From the NCBI GenBank assembly GCA_963732405.1, contig CAVSZG010000001.1:2046001-2110000 (forward strand): a stretch of DNA of 64,000 bases. The letters are read 5' to 3'. The stretch comes from JAUIAI01 sp963732405 (GTDB taxonomy: Bacteria > Pseudomonadota > Gammaproteobacteria > Burkholderiales > Burkholderiaceae_E). The notes beneath the pieces were generated by a model. That model was not told the origin of the DNA. It ran no database searches and saw only the letters and a list, made by a program, of their open reading frames with translations. Position 1 is the first letter of the stretch; the number at the start of each line of letters is the position of its first letter. Made by a program: the position numbers and the translations under genes. Below are positions 52,232-61,666 of this stretch, one piece after another.

Positions 52232-53242
52232 ATGACCACACGCGTTGCCATCAATGGCTACGGCCGCATCGGCCGAAACATTCTTCGCGCCCACTATGAA
52301 GGCGGCAAGAAGCATCCGATCGAGATCGTCGCGATCAATGATCTGGGCGATGCCAAGATCAATGCCCACCTGACCCGCTATGACACGGCACACGGCCCCT
52401 TTGCGGCCCAGGTGACGGTGGACGGCGATCACATGGTGGTCAATGGCGACAGGATCAAGGTGCTGGCCCAGCGTAATCCGGCCGAACTGCCCTGGAAGGA
52501 TCTGGGCGTGGATGTCGTGCTCGAGTGCACGGGTTTCTTCACGAGCAAGGACAAGGCCTCGGCGCATCTCAAGGGTGGCGCGAAGAAGGTGATCATTTCG
52601 GCGCCAGGTGGCAATGATGTTGATGCAACCATCGTCTATGGCGTCAACCATCAGGTGTTGAAGTCCACGCATACCGTGATCTCCAATGCCTCGTGTACGA
52701 CCAACTGTCTGGCACCGCTGGTCAAGCCGCTGCAGGATGCGATCGGCCTCGAAACCGGTCTGATGACCACGATTCACGCCTACACCAATGATCAGGTGCT
52801 CACTGACGTGTATCACACTGATCTGCGCCGCGCCCGTTCGGCCACCCAGTCGATGATTCCGACCTCGACCGGGGCGGCCAAGGCGGTGGGCCTCGTATTG
52901 CCCGAACTCAATGGCAAGCTCGATGGCTATGCGATGCGCGTGCCCACCATCAATGTCTCGATCGTCGACCTTTCCTTCATCGCCAGCCGCGACACGTCGG
53001 TGGACGAGATCAACGACATTCTGAAGAAGGCGGCCAATGGCCCGCTCAAGGGCATCCTCGACTACAGCGACCAACCGCTGGTGTCGGTCGACTTCAATCA
53101 CAATCCGGCCTCCAGCACCTACGATTCGACACTGACCAAGGTGTCTGGTCGTCTGGTCAAGGTGTCCAGCTGGTACGACAACGAGTGGGGTTTCTCGAAC
53201 CGGATGCTCGACACCACGCTGGCGCTGGTCAACGCGAAATAA
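52232..53242 (+). CDS. gap: Glyceraldehyde-3-phosphate dehydrogenase, type I
   Basis: The 336-residue enzyme has NGYGRIGRN (NAD site, residues 8-16), the catalytic Cys155 in SNASCTTNCLAPL, HAYTNDQ with the catalytic His region, and the C-terminal SWYDNEWGFSNRM. It oxidises glyceraldehyde-3-phosphate in glycolysis. A GGAGAGGA site precedes the ATG. Erythrose-4-phosphate dehydrogenase is a relative, but the SCTTNCL form and position next to pgk favour Gap. Confidence 0.95.
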   Translation: MTTRVAINGYGRIGRNILRAHYEGGKKHPIEIVAINDLGDAKINAHLTRYDTAHGPFAAQVTVDGDHMVVNGDRIKVLAQRNPAELPWKDLGVDVVLECTGFFTSKDKASAHLKGGAKKVIISAPGGNDVDATIVYGVNHQVLKSTHTVISNASCTTNCLAPLVKPLQDAIGLETGLMTTIHAYTNDQVLTDVYHTDLRRARSATQSMIPTSTGAAKAVGLVLPELNGKLDGYAMRVPTINVSIVDLSFIASRDTSVDEINDILKKAANGPLKGILDYSDQPLVSVDFNHNPASSTYDSTLTKVSGRLVKVSSWYDNEWGFSNRMLDTTLALVNAK

Positions 53243-53254
53243 GGGCGCCTGGCC

Positions 53255-54439
53255 ATGAACTTCAAACGTCTCACAGACCAGAACGTCGCCGGGCGACGGG
53301 TGTTCATCCGGGCCGACCTCAACGTGCCGCAGGACGATCAGGGCGCCATCACCGACGACACCCGTATCCGTGCCTCGGTGCCGGCCATCCGGCACTGCAT
53401 GGACGCGGGTGCGGCCGTCATGGTGACCTCGCATCTGGGTCGCCCGACAGAGGGCGCGCTCACCCCGGCGGACAGCCTGGCGCCGGTTGCCAAGGCCCTG
53501 GCGGCTCTGCTGGGCAAACCGGTCAGGCTGGTTGCCGACTGGGTCGACGGTGGATTCAAGGTCGCCCCTGGCGAGGTGGTGATGCTCGAGAACTGCCGGG
53601 GCAATGTGGGCGAAAAGAAGAATGACGAGGCCTTGTCCCGAAAGCTGGCCGCTCTCTGCGATGTTTATGTCAATGATGCCTTCGGCACGTCGCACCGGGC
53701 CGAGGCCACCACCCATGGCATCGCCCGGTTCGCGCCGATTGCCTGCGCCGGTCCGCTGCTGGCCGCCGAACTCGATGCCCTGGGCAAGGCGCTGGGCAAT
53801 CCGGCTCGGCCGCTGGTGGCCATCGTTGCCGGATCCAAGGTCTCGACCAAGCTGACGATTCTCAAATCGCTGGCCGCCAAGGTCGATCGCCTGATCGTGG
53901 GTGGTGGCATCGCCAATACCTTCCTGCTGGCCACCGGTCGGCCGATCGGCCAGTCTTTGGCCGAACCGGATCTGCTTGGGCAGGCCACGGAGATCATCGC
54001 CATGATGGCCGAACGGGGCGCCGAGGTGCCGATTCCGGTCGATGTGGTCTGCGCGACGGCGTTTTCGGCGAGCTCGCCGGCCCTGGTGCGCCGGGCCGAT
54101 GCGGTGGGTGCGAACGAACTGATCCTGGACATCGGTCCGGACACTGCTGCCACCCTGGCCGGCATCCTGCGTGATGCCGGCACCATCCTCTGGAACGGTC
54201 CGGTCGGCGTGTTCGAGTTCGATTCGTTTGCCAAAGGCACCGAAGTGCTGGCCAGGGCGATTGCCGATTCGAAGGGTTTCTCGGTGGCTGGCGGCGGCGA
54301 CACGCTGGCGGCGATCGCCAAGTTCGGCATCGCTGACCGGATCGACTACATCTCCACCGGGGGCGGGGCTTTCCTCGAGTTCCTCGAAGGTAAACCGCTG
54401 CCGGCGGTGGTGGCGCTGAGCGAGCGGGCCCAGAGCTGA
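53255..54439 (+). CDS. pgk: Phosphoglycerate kinase
   Basis: The 394-residue kinase has RVFIRADLNVPQDD, VTSHLGRPTEG, the ENCRGNVGEKKND stretch, VAGSKVSTKL, and the C-terminal GGGDTLAAI with the ATP site. It forms ATP from 1,3-bisphosphoglycerate. It starts 12 nt after gap and is probably cotranscribed. Confidence 0.95.
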   Translation: MNFKRLTDQNVAGRRVFIRADLNVPQDDQGAITDDTRIRASVPAIRHCMDAGAAVMVTSHLGRPTEGALTPADSLAPVAKALAALLGKPVRLVADWVDGGFKVAPGEVVMLENCRGNVGEKKNDEALSRKLAALCDVYVNDAFGTSHRAEATTHGIARFAPIACAGPLLAAELDALGKALGNPARPLVAIVAGSKVSTKLTILKSLAAKVDRLIVGGGIANTFLLATGRPIGQSLAEPDLLGQATEIIAMMAERGAEVPIPVDVVCATAFSASSPALVRRADAVGANELILDIGPDTAATLAGILRDAGTILWNGPVGVFEFDSFAKGTEVLARAIADSKGFSVAGGGDTLAAIAKFGIADRIDYISTGGGAFLEFLEGKPLPAVVALSERAQS

Positions 54440-54596
54440 GCGCGTCCGCTGCGCCGCAGTCCGGGTGCGGCGCGGCGTCTCGCCATCACGACAGTCGGTG
54501 GCAGGCAGGCTCGTGTTGGCCCCGCACGTGAAGGGTTGAAACAAGCCTCATGCACAATAGGCGCCCGAGCCTCGCCCACTTCAACGGACTCTGCCC

Positions 54597-56039
54597 ATGA
54601 CTGCTCCAGCTCCGCGCGCCACCAAGATTGTGGCGACGATTGGTCCCGCGTCGGACTCGCCTGAACGGCTCGAGCAATTGATCCTGGCCGGCATGAATGT
54701 CGTGCGGGTGAATTTCTCGCATGGCAGCGCCGATCAGCATCGCGCGGCCGTGCGCACGGTTCGCGAGACGGCCGCCCGCCTGGGGCGCGACATCGGCGTG
54801 TTGGCCGATCTGCAAGGCCCCAAGATCCGTATCGGTCGTTTCGCCGCTGGTCCCATCCATCTGGACAAGGGCGACAAGTTCACCTTCGATCTGGATTGTG
54901 AACTGGGCGATCAGCACCGGGTGGGTCTGGACTATCCGGAACTGGTCAATGATGTGGCACCGGGCGATACGCTGTTGCTCAACGATGGTCGCCTCATGAT
55001 GAAAGTCGATGCCGTGACCGCGCGGACCATTGCCTGCACGGTCACCATGCGTGGCGATCTGTCGGACCGCAAGGGCATCAATCGCCAGGGTGGCGGGCTG
55101 TCAGCCCCGGCCCTGACCGCCAAGGACATGGAAGACATCCAGACGGCGGTCGAGTTCGAGGCCGATTTCATCGCGGTGTCGTTTCCGAAGAATTCGGCCG
55201 ACATGTACATGGCGCGTGAGTTGGCGCGCGCCCGCGGCAGCAAGGCCAGGATGATCGCCAAGATCGAGCGTTTCGAGGCCATCGGCAATCTTGAGGAGAT
55301 TCTGGGCGCCTCCGACGGCATCATGGTGGCCAGGGGCGATCTGGCGGTCGAGGTGGGCGATGCGGCCGTGCCGGCGCTGCAAAAGCGCATGATCAAGCTC
55401 GCGCGCGAGATGAACAAGCTCACCATCACCGCCACCCAGATGATGGAGTCGATGATCTCGTCGCCCGTGCCCACCCGCGCCGAAGTCAGTGATGTTGCCA
55501 ATGCCGTGCTCGATGGCACCGACGCCGTGATGCTGTCGGCCGAATCGGCGGCTGGCGACTATCCCGTGCTCGCCGTCGAGGCGATGGATCGGGTGTGCGT
55601 GGAAGCCGACAAATCGCAGAACCGGCCGCTGGATACCGAATTCCTGAATCGCACGTTCACCCGTATCGATCAATCAATTGCGATGAGCGCATTGTTCATC
55701 TCCCACCATATGGGGGTCCGGGCGATCGTTGCGCTGACCCAGTCCGGATCGACGGCGCTCTGGATGTCAAGAATCGACTCGGGTGTGCCGATCTATGCCC
55801 TTACGCCCGAAGAAGGCACACGACGCCGGCTATCCCTGTATCGTGAGGTGCATCCGATCCTGATGGACATGCCCACCACCACCTCGCGCAGCGAGTTGCT
55901 GCTGGCCGCCGAGCGTCGGCTGCTCGAGGTCGGCGTGGTCAATCTCGGCGACATGGTCATCATCACCATTGGCGACCCGATCGGCAAATCGGGAGGCACC
56001 AATTCCTTGACGATTGTGCGGATCGGCCAGCACGCCTGA
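54597..56039 (+). CDS. pyk: Pyruvate kinase
   Basis: The 480-residue enzyme has TKIVATIGPASDSPERL, VRVNFSHGSADQH, LADLQGPKIRIG, MIAKIERFEAIGNLEEIL (catalytic Lys region), VARGDLAVEVG and TATQMMESM with the signature. It converts phosphoenolpyruvate to pyruvate with ATP. The 157 nt before it hold an AT-poor gap with one TTGAAA but no well spaced -10. It ends 5 nt before the DUF481 gene. Confidence 0.95.
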   Translation: MTAPAPRATKIVATIGPASDSPERLEQLILAGMNVVRVNFSHGSADQHRAAVRTVRETAARLGRDIGVLADLQGPKIRIGRFAAGPIHLDKGDKFTFDLDCELGDQHRVGLDYPELVNDVAPGDTLLLNDGRLMMKVDAVTARTIACTVTMRGDLSDRKGINRQGGGLSAPALTAKDMEDIQTAVEFEADFIAVSFPKNSADMYMARELARARGSKARMIAKIERFEAIGNLEEILGASDGIMVARGDLAVEVGDAAVPALQKRMIKLAREMNKLTITATQMMESMISSPVPTRAEVSDVANAVLDGTDAVMLSAESAAGDYPVLAVEAMDRVCVEADKSQNRPLDTEFLNRTFTRIDQSIAMSALFISHHMGVRAIVALTQSGSTALWMSRIDSGVPIYALTPEEGTRRRLSLYREVHPILMDMPTTTSRSELLLAAERRLLEVGVVNLGDMVIITIGDPIGKSGGTNSLTIVRIGQHA

Positions 56040-56044
56040 TTGCA

Positions 56045-56809
56045 ATGGCTGGTTGTCTGAACCGTCTCGTCGTATCCAGTCTGTTGCTCGGCGTCAGCGC
56101 GGTGGCCATGGGCCAGGCCACGGTGGTCGAAGACGGCAAGCGGCGATATGCCTTCGGCGCGGGAACCTCCTGGTTCAGCGGCAACACCACCACCCGTGCG
56201 GTCAACCTGAGTCTGGATGCGGTGCGTGCCACCCAGCGGGAAAAGCTCGATCTGCTCGGTCGCGGTCAGTTGTCGCGCAACCTGGGTGAATCGACCGGCG
56301 AGGCGATCCAGCTGGCCGTCCGCTATCAGCGCGAGATCAATCCCCGCGTCTACGGTTTCGGCCAGACCGAAGCCTTGCGTGATACCCGTGCGAAGGTCGG
56401 CTCCCGGTTCTCGATCGCCAATGGCAGTGGCTACCGACTGATTCGAACCGACGACAACAAGTGGGACGCGTTCGCCGGTGCCGGGTATTCCCGCGATCGT
56501 TACACCGAGCCCATCGAATTCGGCAGCAGCACCCGGCAGCGATATTCGCGCTTCGAACTGCTGCTGGGCCAGGAGTCGTCGCACCAGTTCAATGACAACA
56601 CCACGCTCAAGCAGCGCCTGACGATCTTTCCGAATATGAGCGAAACGGGCGAATATCGCGCTGAATTTGATCTGGCGGTTTCGGTGGCGATGAGCCAGAC
56701 CATGAGTCTGACCACCACCCTGTCGGTGCGCCATAACAGCCAGCCCGGTACCGGGCTGAAGCCGCGGGATACCTCATTCGTGACCGCCCTGTCCTGGAAG
56801 ACGAACTAG
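56045..56809 (+). CDS. DUF481 family outer-membrane protein (YdiY-like)
   Basis: The 254-residue protein has a signal peptide (hydrophobic core SSLLLGVSAVAMG, cleavage near MGQA) and a beta-strand-rich mature part with repeated alternation, SWFSGNTTTRAVNLSLD, YRLIRTDDNKWDAFAGAGYSRD and a C-terminal aromatic-type ending. This matches DUF481, the YdiY salt-stress-type outer-membrane beta-barrels. It starts 5 nt after pyk, so it is likely transcribed with the glycolytic genes. It has no known role in them. Confidence 0.8.
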   Translation: MAGCLNRLVVSSLLLGVSAVAMGQATVVEDGKRRYAFGAGTSWFSGNTTTRAVNLSLDAVRATQREKLDLLGRGQLSRNLGESTGEAIQLAVRYQREINPRVYGFGQTEALRDTRAKVGSRFSIANGSGYRLIRTDDNKWDAFAGAGYSRDRYTEPIEFGSSTRQRYSRFELLLGQESSHQFNDNTTLKQRLTIFPNMSETGEYRAEFDLAVSVAMSQTMSLTTTLSVRHNSQPGTGLKPRDTSFVTALSWKTN

Positions 56810-56837
56810 CCGGATCACCGCCTGCCCGGGGCGTTGC

Positions 56838-56854
56838 GCCGCCGGTCCGGCGGC
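56838..56854. terminator. Short perfect hairpin before fba
   Basis: GCCGCCG (56838-56844) and CGGCGGC (56848-56854) are exact inverted repeats around GTC, 28 nt after the DUF481 stop. No T-run follows; possible 3'-end of the upstream unit. Confidence 0.35.
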
Positions 56855-56957
56855 ATGACTTGTAACAAGCCCTGCGACATAGTTCCCGGTCCAGCGGCGG
56901 GCGGATGGCCCATAATTGCAGGTTGCTACGGATTCGAAACTACTTAGGAGAACGCTG

Positions 56958-58025
56958 ATGGCACTGGTGTCGATGCGGCAATTGCTGGACCACGCGGCCG
57001 AAAACGGCTATGGCATTCCGGCATTCAATGTCAACAACCTGGAACAGGTCCAGGCGATCATGGGCGCGGCGAGCGAACTCGATTCGCCGGTGATCATGCA
57101 GGCCTCGGCCGGCGCTCGCAAGTATGCGGGCGAGGGCTTTCTGAAGCATCTGATCCAGGCGGCGGTCGAGACGTATCCGAATGTGCCCATTGTCATGCAC
57201 CAGGATCATGGCCAGTCTCCCGATGTCTGCCGCGGTGCCATCGACCTGGGTTTTTCCAGCGTGATGATGGATGGCTCGCTGGAGGCCGATGGCAAGACCA
57301 TCGCCAGTTATGACTACAACGTCGATGTTACGCGCAAGGTCGTCGACATGGCGCACAAGGTGGGCGTGACGGTCGAGGGCGAACTGGGCTGCCTGGGCTC
57401 GCTGGAAACCATGAAGGGCGACAAGGAAGACGGTCATGGCACCGATTCAACGATGACGCGTGAGCAATTGCTCACCGATCCTGTGCAGGCGGCCGATTTT
57501 GTCAACCGCACCCAGGTCGATGCGCTGGCAATCGCGATCGGTACCAGCCATGGCGCCTACAAATTCACCCGCAAGCCCACCGGCGACATCCTGGCGATCT
57601 CCCGCATCAAAGAGATCAATGCCCGCCTGCCAAACACGCATCTGGTCATGCATGGCTCGTCCAGCGTGCCCCAGGATCTGCTGGCGCAGATCCGCCAGTA
57701 TGGTGGCGACATGAAGGAAACCTATGGCGTGCCGGTCGAGGAGATCCAGGAAGCGATCAAGTACGGTGTGCGCAAGATCAACATCGACACCGACATCCGT
57801 CTGGCCATGACGGCTGCCGTGCGCCGGTATATGGTTGAAAATCCCTCGAAATTTGATCCGCGAGATTTCCTAAAGCCGGCGCGCGAGGCCGCCAAGAAGA
57901 TCGCCGCCCAGCGCTATCAGGAGTTCAACTGTGCCGGCCAGGGCAGCAAGATCAAGCCCCTGGGCCTGTCGGTCATGGTTCAGCGTTATGCCAAGGGTGA
58001 GCTGGCCCAGAAGGTCCAGGCCTGA
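56958..58025 (+). CDS. fba: Class II fructose-1,6-bisphosphate aldolase
   Basis: The 355-residue zinc enzyme has IPAFNVNNLEQVQAIM, VIMHQDHGQSPD with the catalytic Asp and zinc His, FSSVMMDGSL, EGELGCLGSLE, and IGTSHGAYKF with a zinc His. It splits fructose-1,6-bisphosphate in glycolysis or joins trioses in gluconeogenesis. ATG 56958 follows an AGGAG site (56946-56950) by 7 nt; starts farther upstream are not conserved. A CATAAT sequence at 56911 could be part of its promoter, but no good -35 is seen. Confidence 0.95.
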   Translation: MALVSMRQLLDHAAENGYGIPAFNVNNLEQVQAIMGAASELDSPVIMQASAGARKYAGEGFLKHLIQAAVETYPNVPIVMHQDHGQSPDVCRGAIDLGFSSVMMDGSLEADGKTIASYDYNVDVTRKVVDMAHKVGVTVEGELGCLGSLETMKGDKEDGHGTDSTMTREQLLTDPVQAADFVNRTQVDALAIAIGTSHGAYKFTRKPTGDILAISRIKEINARLPNTHLVMHGSSSVPQDLLAQIRQYGGDMKETYGVPVEEIQEAIKYGVRKINIDTDIRLAMTAAVRRYMVENPSKFDPRDFLKPAREAAKKIAAQRYQEFNCAGQGSKIKPLGLSVMVQRYAKGELAQKVQA

Positions 58026-58037
58026 GGCATCCGATGT

Positions 58038-58079
58038 CCTGACTCAGGCTGCCGGTCCGATCGGTCAGCCGGACTCAGG
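58038..58079. terminator. Long hairpin between convergent fba and the EEP gene
   Basis: CCTGACTCAGGCTG (58038-58051) and CAGCCGGACTCAGG (58066-58079) pair at 12 of 14 positions around a 14-nt loop, placed between the two convergent stops. A good candidate for a shared bidirectional terminator, although no T-run is seen. Confidence 0.55.
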
Positions 58080-59127
58080 GCGTGGATCGTGCGCTGATCT
58101 GCAGATCGCCAATCAGTGCACGATGGTCCGAGCCCAGGCCCTGGGCCGTGCGCAGATCACGCACGGCAACGCCGCTGGAGACCAGCAGGTGGTCGATCTG
58201 AATGCCGGCCAGAGGCAGAAAGGCCGGAAAGGTCGGTAACCAGCCGCGGCCGGCCGACGCCCGATGCAGACCGCTGTCGGCCAGCAGGCGGTCAAAATGC
58301 GGGGAAAACGGCGACACGTTGAAGTCGCCGATCGCGATCAGCGGCAGGCTTGCCGTTGCCGCCCACTCGCCCAATCCGAGCAGGTCCCGGTTCCGTGCGG
58401 CCTGCTCGTCGGGCCCCATCGGCCAGACCGTATGCACGGCGGTGAGCTGGAAGCGCACGCCGTCAACGGCGAGAGTCACCAGTGGGCTGTCAGCGCGAAC
58501 GCTGCGCGACGCGATGGTCGCGCGCGCGAGAAAGGGCTCGCGCGACAGAATCAGTTTGCCGAGCTGACTGCCCCGTTCGATGGACAGCCAGCGAGTGGGA
58601 TAATCGGGCAGCAGCCGGGCCATGGCTTGTTCCCAGTGGCGGTCAGCCTCGACAAGCACCACCGCATGGGGATTGATCTCGTGAATCCAGGCGGCCACGC
58701 CGTCATAGTTGGTGTTACGGAAAAAGACGTTCAGGCCGGCGATGCGCACATTGGCCAACGACGGTGCTGTGGTCTGGGTGTCGGCCCTGGCGAGTTCCAT
58801 CGGTGTGAGGTCGGCATGGAAGTAGGCGATGACCGGGCCGATATTGAGCGCGGCGCAGATTCCGGCCAGCGCGAGCAGGGTCCGCGCCCCCAGACCCAGG
58901 GCGAGCAGCGCGCCGAGCAGAGCCACCGCAAGATACTGGATCCGGAAATGAACCACCAGGTCGGCAAGCCACCAGTGGCTCGCGAGCATGGCGAGCAGGC
59001 TCAGCGCCGCGGTGGGCCAGAGCAGCAGGATCGCACCGAGGCGGGCAAGCCGCCGGATCAGACTGGCCAACGGATCGCGCATAGGCAGGGAGTCGGCATG
59101 GATCGCGGCGTTATCATCGGGGCTCAT
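58075..59127 (-). CDS. Membrane-anchored endonuclease/exonuclease/phosphatase (EEP) family protein
   Basis: The 350-residue protein has three N-terminal membrane helices (about residues 20-95), then an EEP-fold domain: VVLVEADRHW with the metal Glu, TAVHTVWPM, AIGDFNVSPFSPHFDRLL and IDHLLVSSGVAV with the catalytic Asp-His, GLGSDHRALIGD at the end. The fold hydrolyses phosphodiesters, and the catalytic domain faces the periplasm or outside. The substrate (DNA, RNA or lipid headgroup) is unknown. I prefer ATG 59127, which starts 24 nt from the divergent Nudix gene. Confidence 0.8.
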   Translation of the reverse strand: MSPDDNAAIHADSLPMRDPLASLIRRLARLGAILLLWPTAALSLLAMLASHWWLADLVVHFRIQYLAVALLGALLALGLGARTLLALAGICAALNIGPVIAYFHADLTPMELARADTQTTAPSLANVRIAGLNVFFRNTNYDGVAAWIHEINPHAVVLVEADRHWEQAMARLLPDYPTRWLSIERGSQLGKLILSREPFLARATIASRSVRADSPLVTLAVDGVRFQLTAVHTVWPMGPDEQAARNRDLLGLGEWAATASLPLIAIGDFNVSPFSPHFDRLLADSGLHRASAGRGWLPTFPAFLPLAGIQIDHLLVSSGVAVRDLRTAQGLGSDHRALIGDLQISARSTP

Positions 59128-59151
59128 GATGTTCGATGGTAGCCGACGCCA

Positions 59152-59784
59152 ATGTCGGAATACGCCACGATGACCCAGACGGAACCACCCAATTTTCTCC
59201 ATCTGCTCGAAGAGATTCGCGCCATTGCCCAGACTGGCCTGGGCTTCTCGCGGGCGCCCTTCGACCGGCTTCGTTATCAGCATCTGCTCAATGTGGTGAG
59301 CCGCGAGTATGCGGCGCTCGGTCCGTTACAGGCCCAACAGGTCAGCGAACGCCTGACGGCCGAACTGGGTTATGCCACGCCCAAGGTCGGGGTGTCGGCC
59401 GCGGTCTTCGAACCCGATGGCCGCCTGTTGCTGGTCAGGCGCACGGTGGACCTGACCTGGTGTCTGCCCGGCGGTTGGGCCGATGTGAACCTGTCGCCCG
59501 AGGCGTCCTGTGCCAAGGAGGTGGTCGAGGAAAGTGGCCTGATCGTCGAGGTGGGCCCGTTGATCCGTATCCGTACCCGGTTGCCTGGCGACTTCGGTTC
59601 GCCACACAGCAGTTTCCACCTGCTCTATCTGTGTCGGCGAACGGGCGGTTCGCTGACCGGATCGATCGAAACCACGGATCCGGATTTTTACGAGATCGAC
59701 CAGCCCAGGGACTGGCACCTGGACCAGCATGAGGAAGCCCTGGCTGCGCGCGAGTTCTGGCGCCAGCATGGACAGCCTGGGTGA
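59152..59784 (+). CDS. Nudix hydrolase with an N-terminal helical domain
   Basis: The 210-residue protein has an N-terminal ~65-residue helical domain common to YjhB-like ADP-ribose hydrolases, then a Nudix box WCLPGGWADVNLSPEASC-AKEVVEESGL. The usual Glu of Gx5E is replaced by Asn, as in that subgroup, while the REXXEE-type catalytic glutamates (KEVVEES) are kept. It would hydrolyse a nucleoside diphosphate linked to another moiety. The ATG at 59152 is used; 59170 is an alternative. It overlaps galM by 4 nt. Confidence 0.83.
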   Translation: MSEYATMTQTEPPNFLHLLEEIRAIAQTGLGFSRAPFDRLRYQHLLNVVSREYAALGPLQAQQVSERLTAELGYATPKVGVSAAVFEPDGRLLLVRRTVDLTWCLPGGWADVNLSPEASCAKEVVEESGLIVEVGPLIRIRTRLPGDFGSPHSSFHLLYLCRRTGGSLTGSIETTDPDFYEIDQPRDWHLDQHEEALAAREFWRQHGQPG

Positions 59785-60836
59785 GCATCACGCAGCGCGC
59801 CTATGGCTGGACCCAGGGCCGGGCAATAACCGAGTACACCCTGGACAATCAGCGGGGCATGGTGGTCCGGGTGATCAATTATGGCGCGACCGTGACCGGT
59901 ATCGAGGTGGCCGACCGCCACGGCAGGCCGACCAATGTGGTGCTCGGATTCGATTCGCTCGAACACTATGTCGGGCCTCATCCGTATGTCGGTGCCGTGG
60001 TCGGTCGTTATGCGAACCGGATTCGCGCCGGTCGGCTGGTTCTGGATGGACGGGCATTCGAGCTGGATCGTAATGAGTCAGGCCATACCTTGCACGGCGG
60101 GTCCCAGGGATTTTCAAGGCAGGTGTTCACCCCAGCGGTGTTGAGCGACCCCGATGGCGGCGCCGACATGCTGCGCCTTGCCTATCGCAGCGCCGACGGC
60201 GAGCAGGGTTTTCCGGGTAACCTGCAACTGACCGTGTTGTTCCGGATCACCGACGATCAGCGTCTGCGAATCGATTTCCAGGCCGATGCCGATCGGCCGA
60301 CCGTGATCAATCCCAGCCATCACGGCTACTTCAATCTGGCCGGTGAGGGCAGTGCGCTCGATCACCACCTGACCATCGCGGCCAGCCGATATCTGGCCGT
60401 GGACCAGGCCTTGTTGCCGGTCGCTGAAAACCCGGTCGAGGGTTCGCCGTTCGACTTCAGGCAGGCAACCCGGATCGGCGAACGGCTGGCCTGGCCCGAT
60501 CCGCAATTGCACCTGGCCGGCGGTTACGATCACAACTGGGTGCTGGACCGCGACGGTCCGGGGCTTCACTTGGCGGCCCGGCTGGTGCATCAGCCCTCGG
60601 GTCGGTATCTGGAGGTGGAGACCACCGAGCCGGGGTTGCAGTTCTACTCGGGCAATGCGCTGGACGGCACCTTGTCAGGTCGGGATGGTCGCCCGATCCG
60701 GGCCGGTGACGGCATCTGCCTGGAAACCCAGCATTTTCCGAATTCGCCGAACTGTCCGCAGTTTCCGAGTACGGTGTTAAGGCCGGGGGAAACCTTCCTG
60801 AGTCGCACCGACTACCGGTTCGGCGTGACCCGGTGA
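59781..60836 (+). CDS. galM: Aldose 1-epimerase (galactose mutarotase)
   Basis: The 351-residue enzyme has VIGRYANRI-like VVGRYANRIRAG, LHGGSQGFSRQVF with a substrate His, INPSHHGYFNLAGEG with the catalytic His, GGYDHNWVL and GLQFYSGNALDG. It interconverts alpha and beta anomers of aldoses. The start is GTG at 59781, overlapping the Nudix stop (GTGA). It faces the sugar dehydrogenase and ABC transporter genes, so it could prepare the beta-sugar for oxidation at C1. Confidence 0.9.
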   Translation: MSITQRAYGWTQGRAITEYTLDNQRGMVVRVINYGATVTGIEVADRHGRPTNVVLGFDSLEHYVGPHPYVGAVVGRYANRIRAGRLVLDGRAFELDRNESGHTLHGGSQGFSRQVFTPAVLSDPDGGADMLRLAYRSADGEQGFPGNLQLTVLFRITDDQRLRIDFQADADRPTVINPSHHGYFNLAGEGSALDHHLTIAASRYLAVDQALLPVAENPVEGSPFDFRQATRIGERLAWPDPQLHLAGGYDHNWVLDRDGPGLHLAARLVHQPSGRYLEVETTEPGLQFYSGNALDGTLSGRDGRPIRAGDGICLETQHFPNSPNCPQFPSTVLRPGETFLSRTDYRFGVTR

Positions 60837-60850
60837 TCATCCGCCCGTCA

Positions 60851-61615
60851 TCACGTCCAGCCGCCATCGACCACAAAATCCTGGGCCGTGCACATGGCGC
60901 TGTCGTCGGCCGCCAGAAACAGGGCCATGCTGGCGATGTGGACCGGGAGCAGCGGGGCCTGCAGGCACTGGCCGCGCCGGATGTCTTCCCGGCCGCGATC
61001 ATCGAGCCATAAACGGACCTGTTTGTCGGTCATGACCCAACCGGGCACGATGGTGTTGACCCGGATATTGAAGGGTCCCAGGTCCCGCGCCAGGCTTCGG
61101 GTCAGGCCTTGCACTGCCGATTTTGAAGTGGTGTAGACCGGCATGCCGCCCTGCTTGAGCATCCAGCTCACCGATCCAAAGTTGATGATCGAGCCACCGC
61201 CCAGCGACTTCATGTCATCGATCACCTGCCGGACCGCAAAAAACTGGTGTTTGAGATTGGTGGCGACGCCCTCATCCCAGCTTTGCGGTGTGGTGTCCTC
61301 GATGCGGTGGCGCTGATCATTGGCCGCGTTGTTGATGAGCACGGCGATCGGTCCGGTGTGCGCGCGGCATTGGTCGAACACCGAGGTCAGGGCGGCGAAG
61401 TCAGTCAGATCGGCCGCAACAAACAAGGGCGGCTGCGCACTGCCCGCCAGATCGGCGGCGAGCGCCGCGCCCGCTTTGGCATCGCGATCGATGAAGGCCA
61501 CCTGGGCGCCCTGGGCGACGAACTGCCGCACCAGTGTTTCGCCGATGCCGGTCGCCCCGCCGGTGATCACCACCGACCGCAAGTGCAGACTGGGATAGTT
61601 TGTTGATCCGCTCAT
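60851..61615 (-). CDS. SDR sugar 1-dehydrogenase, D-xylose/L-arabinose dehydrogenase-like
   Basis: The 254-residue SDR has VVITGGATGIGE (NAD site), INNAANDQRHRIEDT, INFGSVSWML with the catalytic Ser, and VYTTSKSAVQG (Tyr-x3-Lys). The whole chain recalls Caulobacter XylB (NYPSLHLRSVVITGG start, NAANDQRH, SVSWML, ALFLAADDSAMCT, DGGW end), which oxidises xylose to xylonolactone. It lies 51 nt downstream of the sugar ABC permease on the same strand, so the imported pentose or galactose is its probable substrate. Other aldose dehydrogenases are possible. Confidence 0.82.
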   Translation of the reverse strand: MSGSTNYPSLHLRSVVITGGATGIGETLVRQFVAQGAQVAFIDRDAKAGAALAADLAGSAQPPLFVAADLTDFAALTSVFDQCRAHTGPIAVLINNAANDQRHRIEDTTPQSWDEGVATNLKHQFFAVRQVIDDMKSLGGGSIINFGSVSWMLKQGGMPVYTTSKSAVQGLTRSLARDLGPFNIRVNTIVPGWVMTDKQVRLWLDDRGREDIRRGQCLQAPLLPVHIASMALFLAADDSAMCTAQDFVVDGGWT

Positions 61616-61666
61616 GACTGGCTGCTCCCGGATGATAGGGAATGAGGAGCCCGGCGCGCATCGCGC

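Noticed and set aside
54536..54560. TTGAAA ... CACAAT as a pyk promoter
   Set aside because: Spacing is about 11-13 nt, too short for a sigma-70 promoter.
56859..56869. CTTGT-A-ACAAG palindrome before fba, thought of as a HexR site
   Set aside because: The arms do not match TGTAA-N5-TTACA and the spacing differs; most likely chance.
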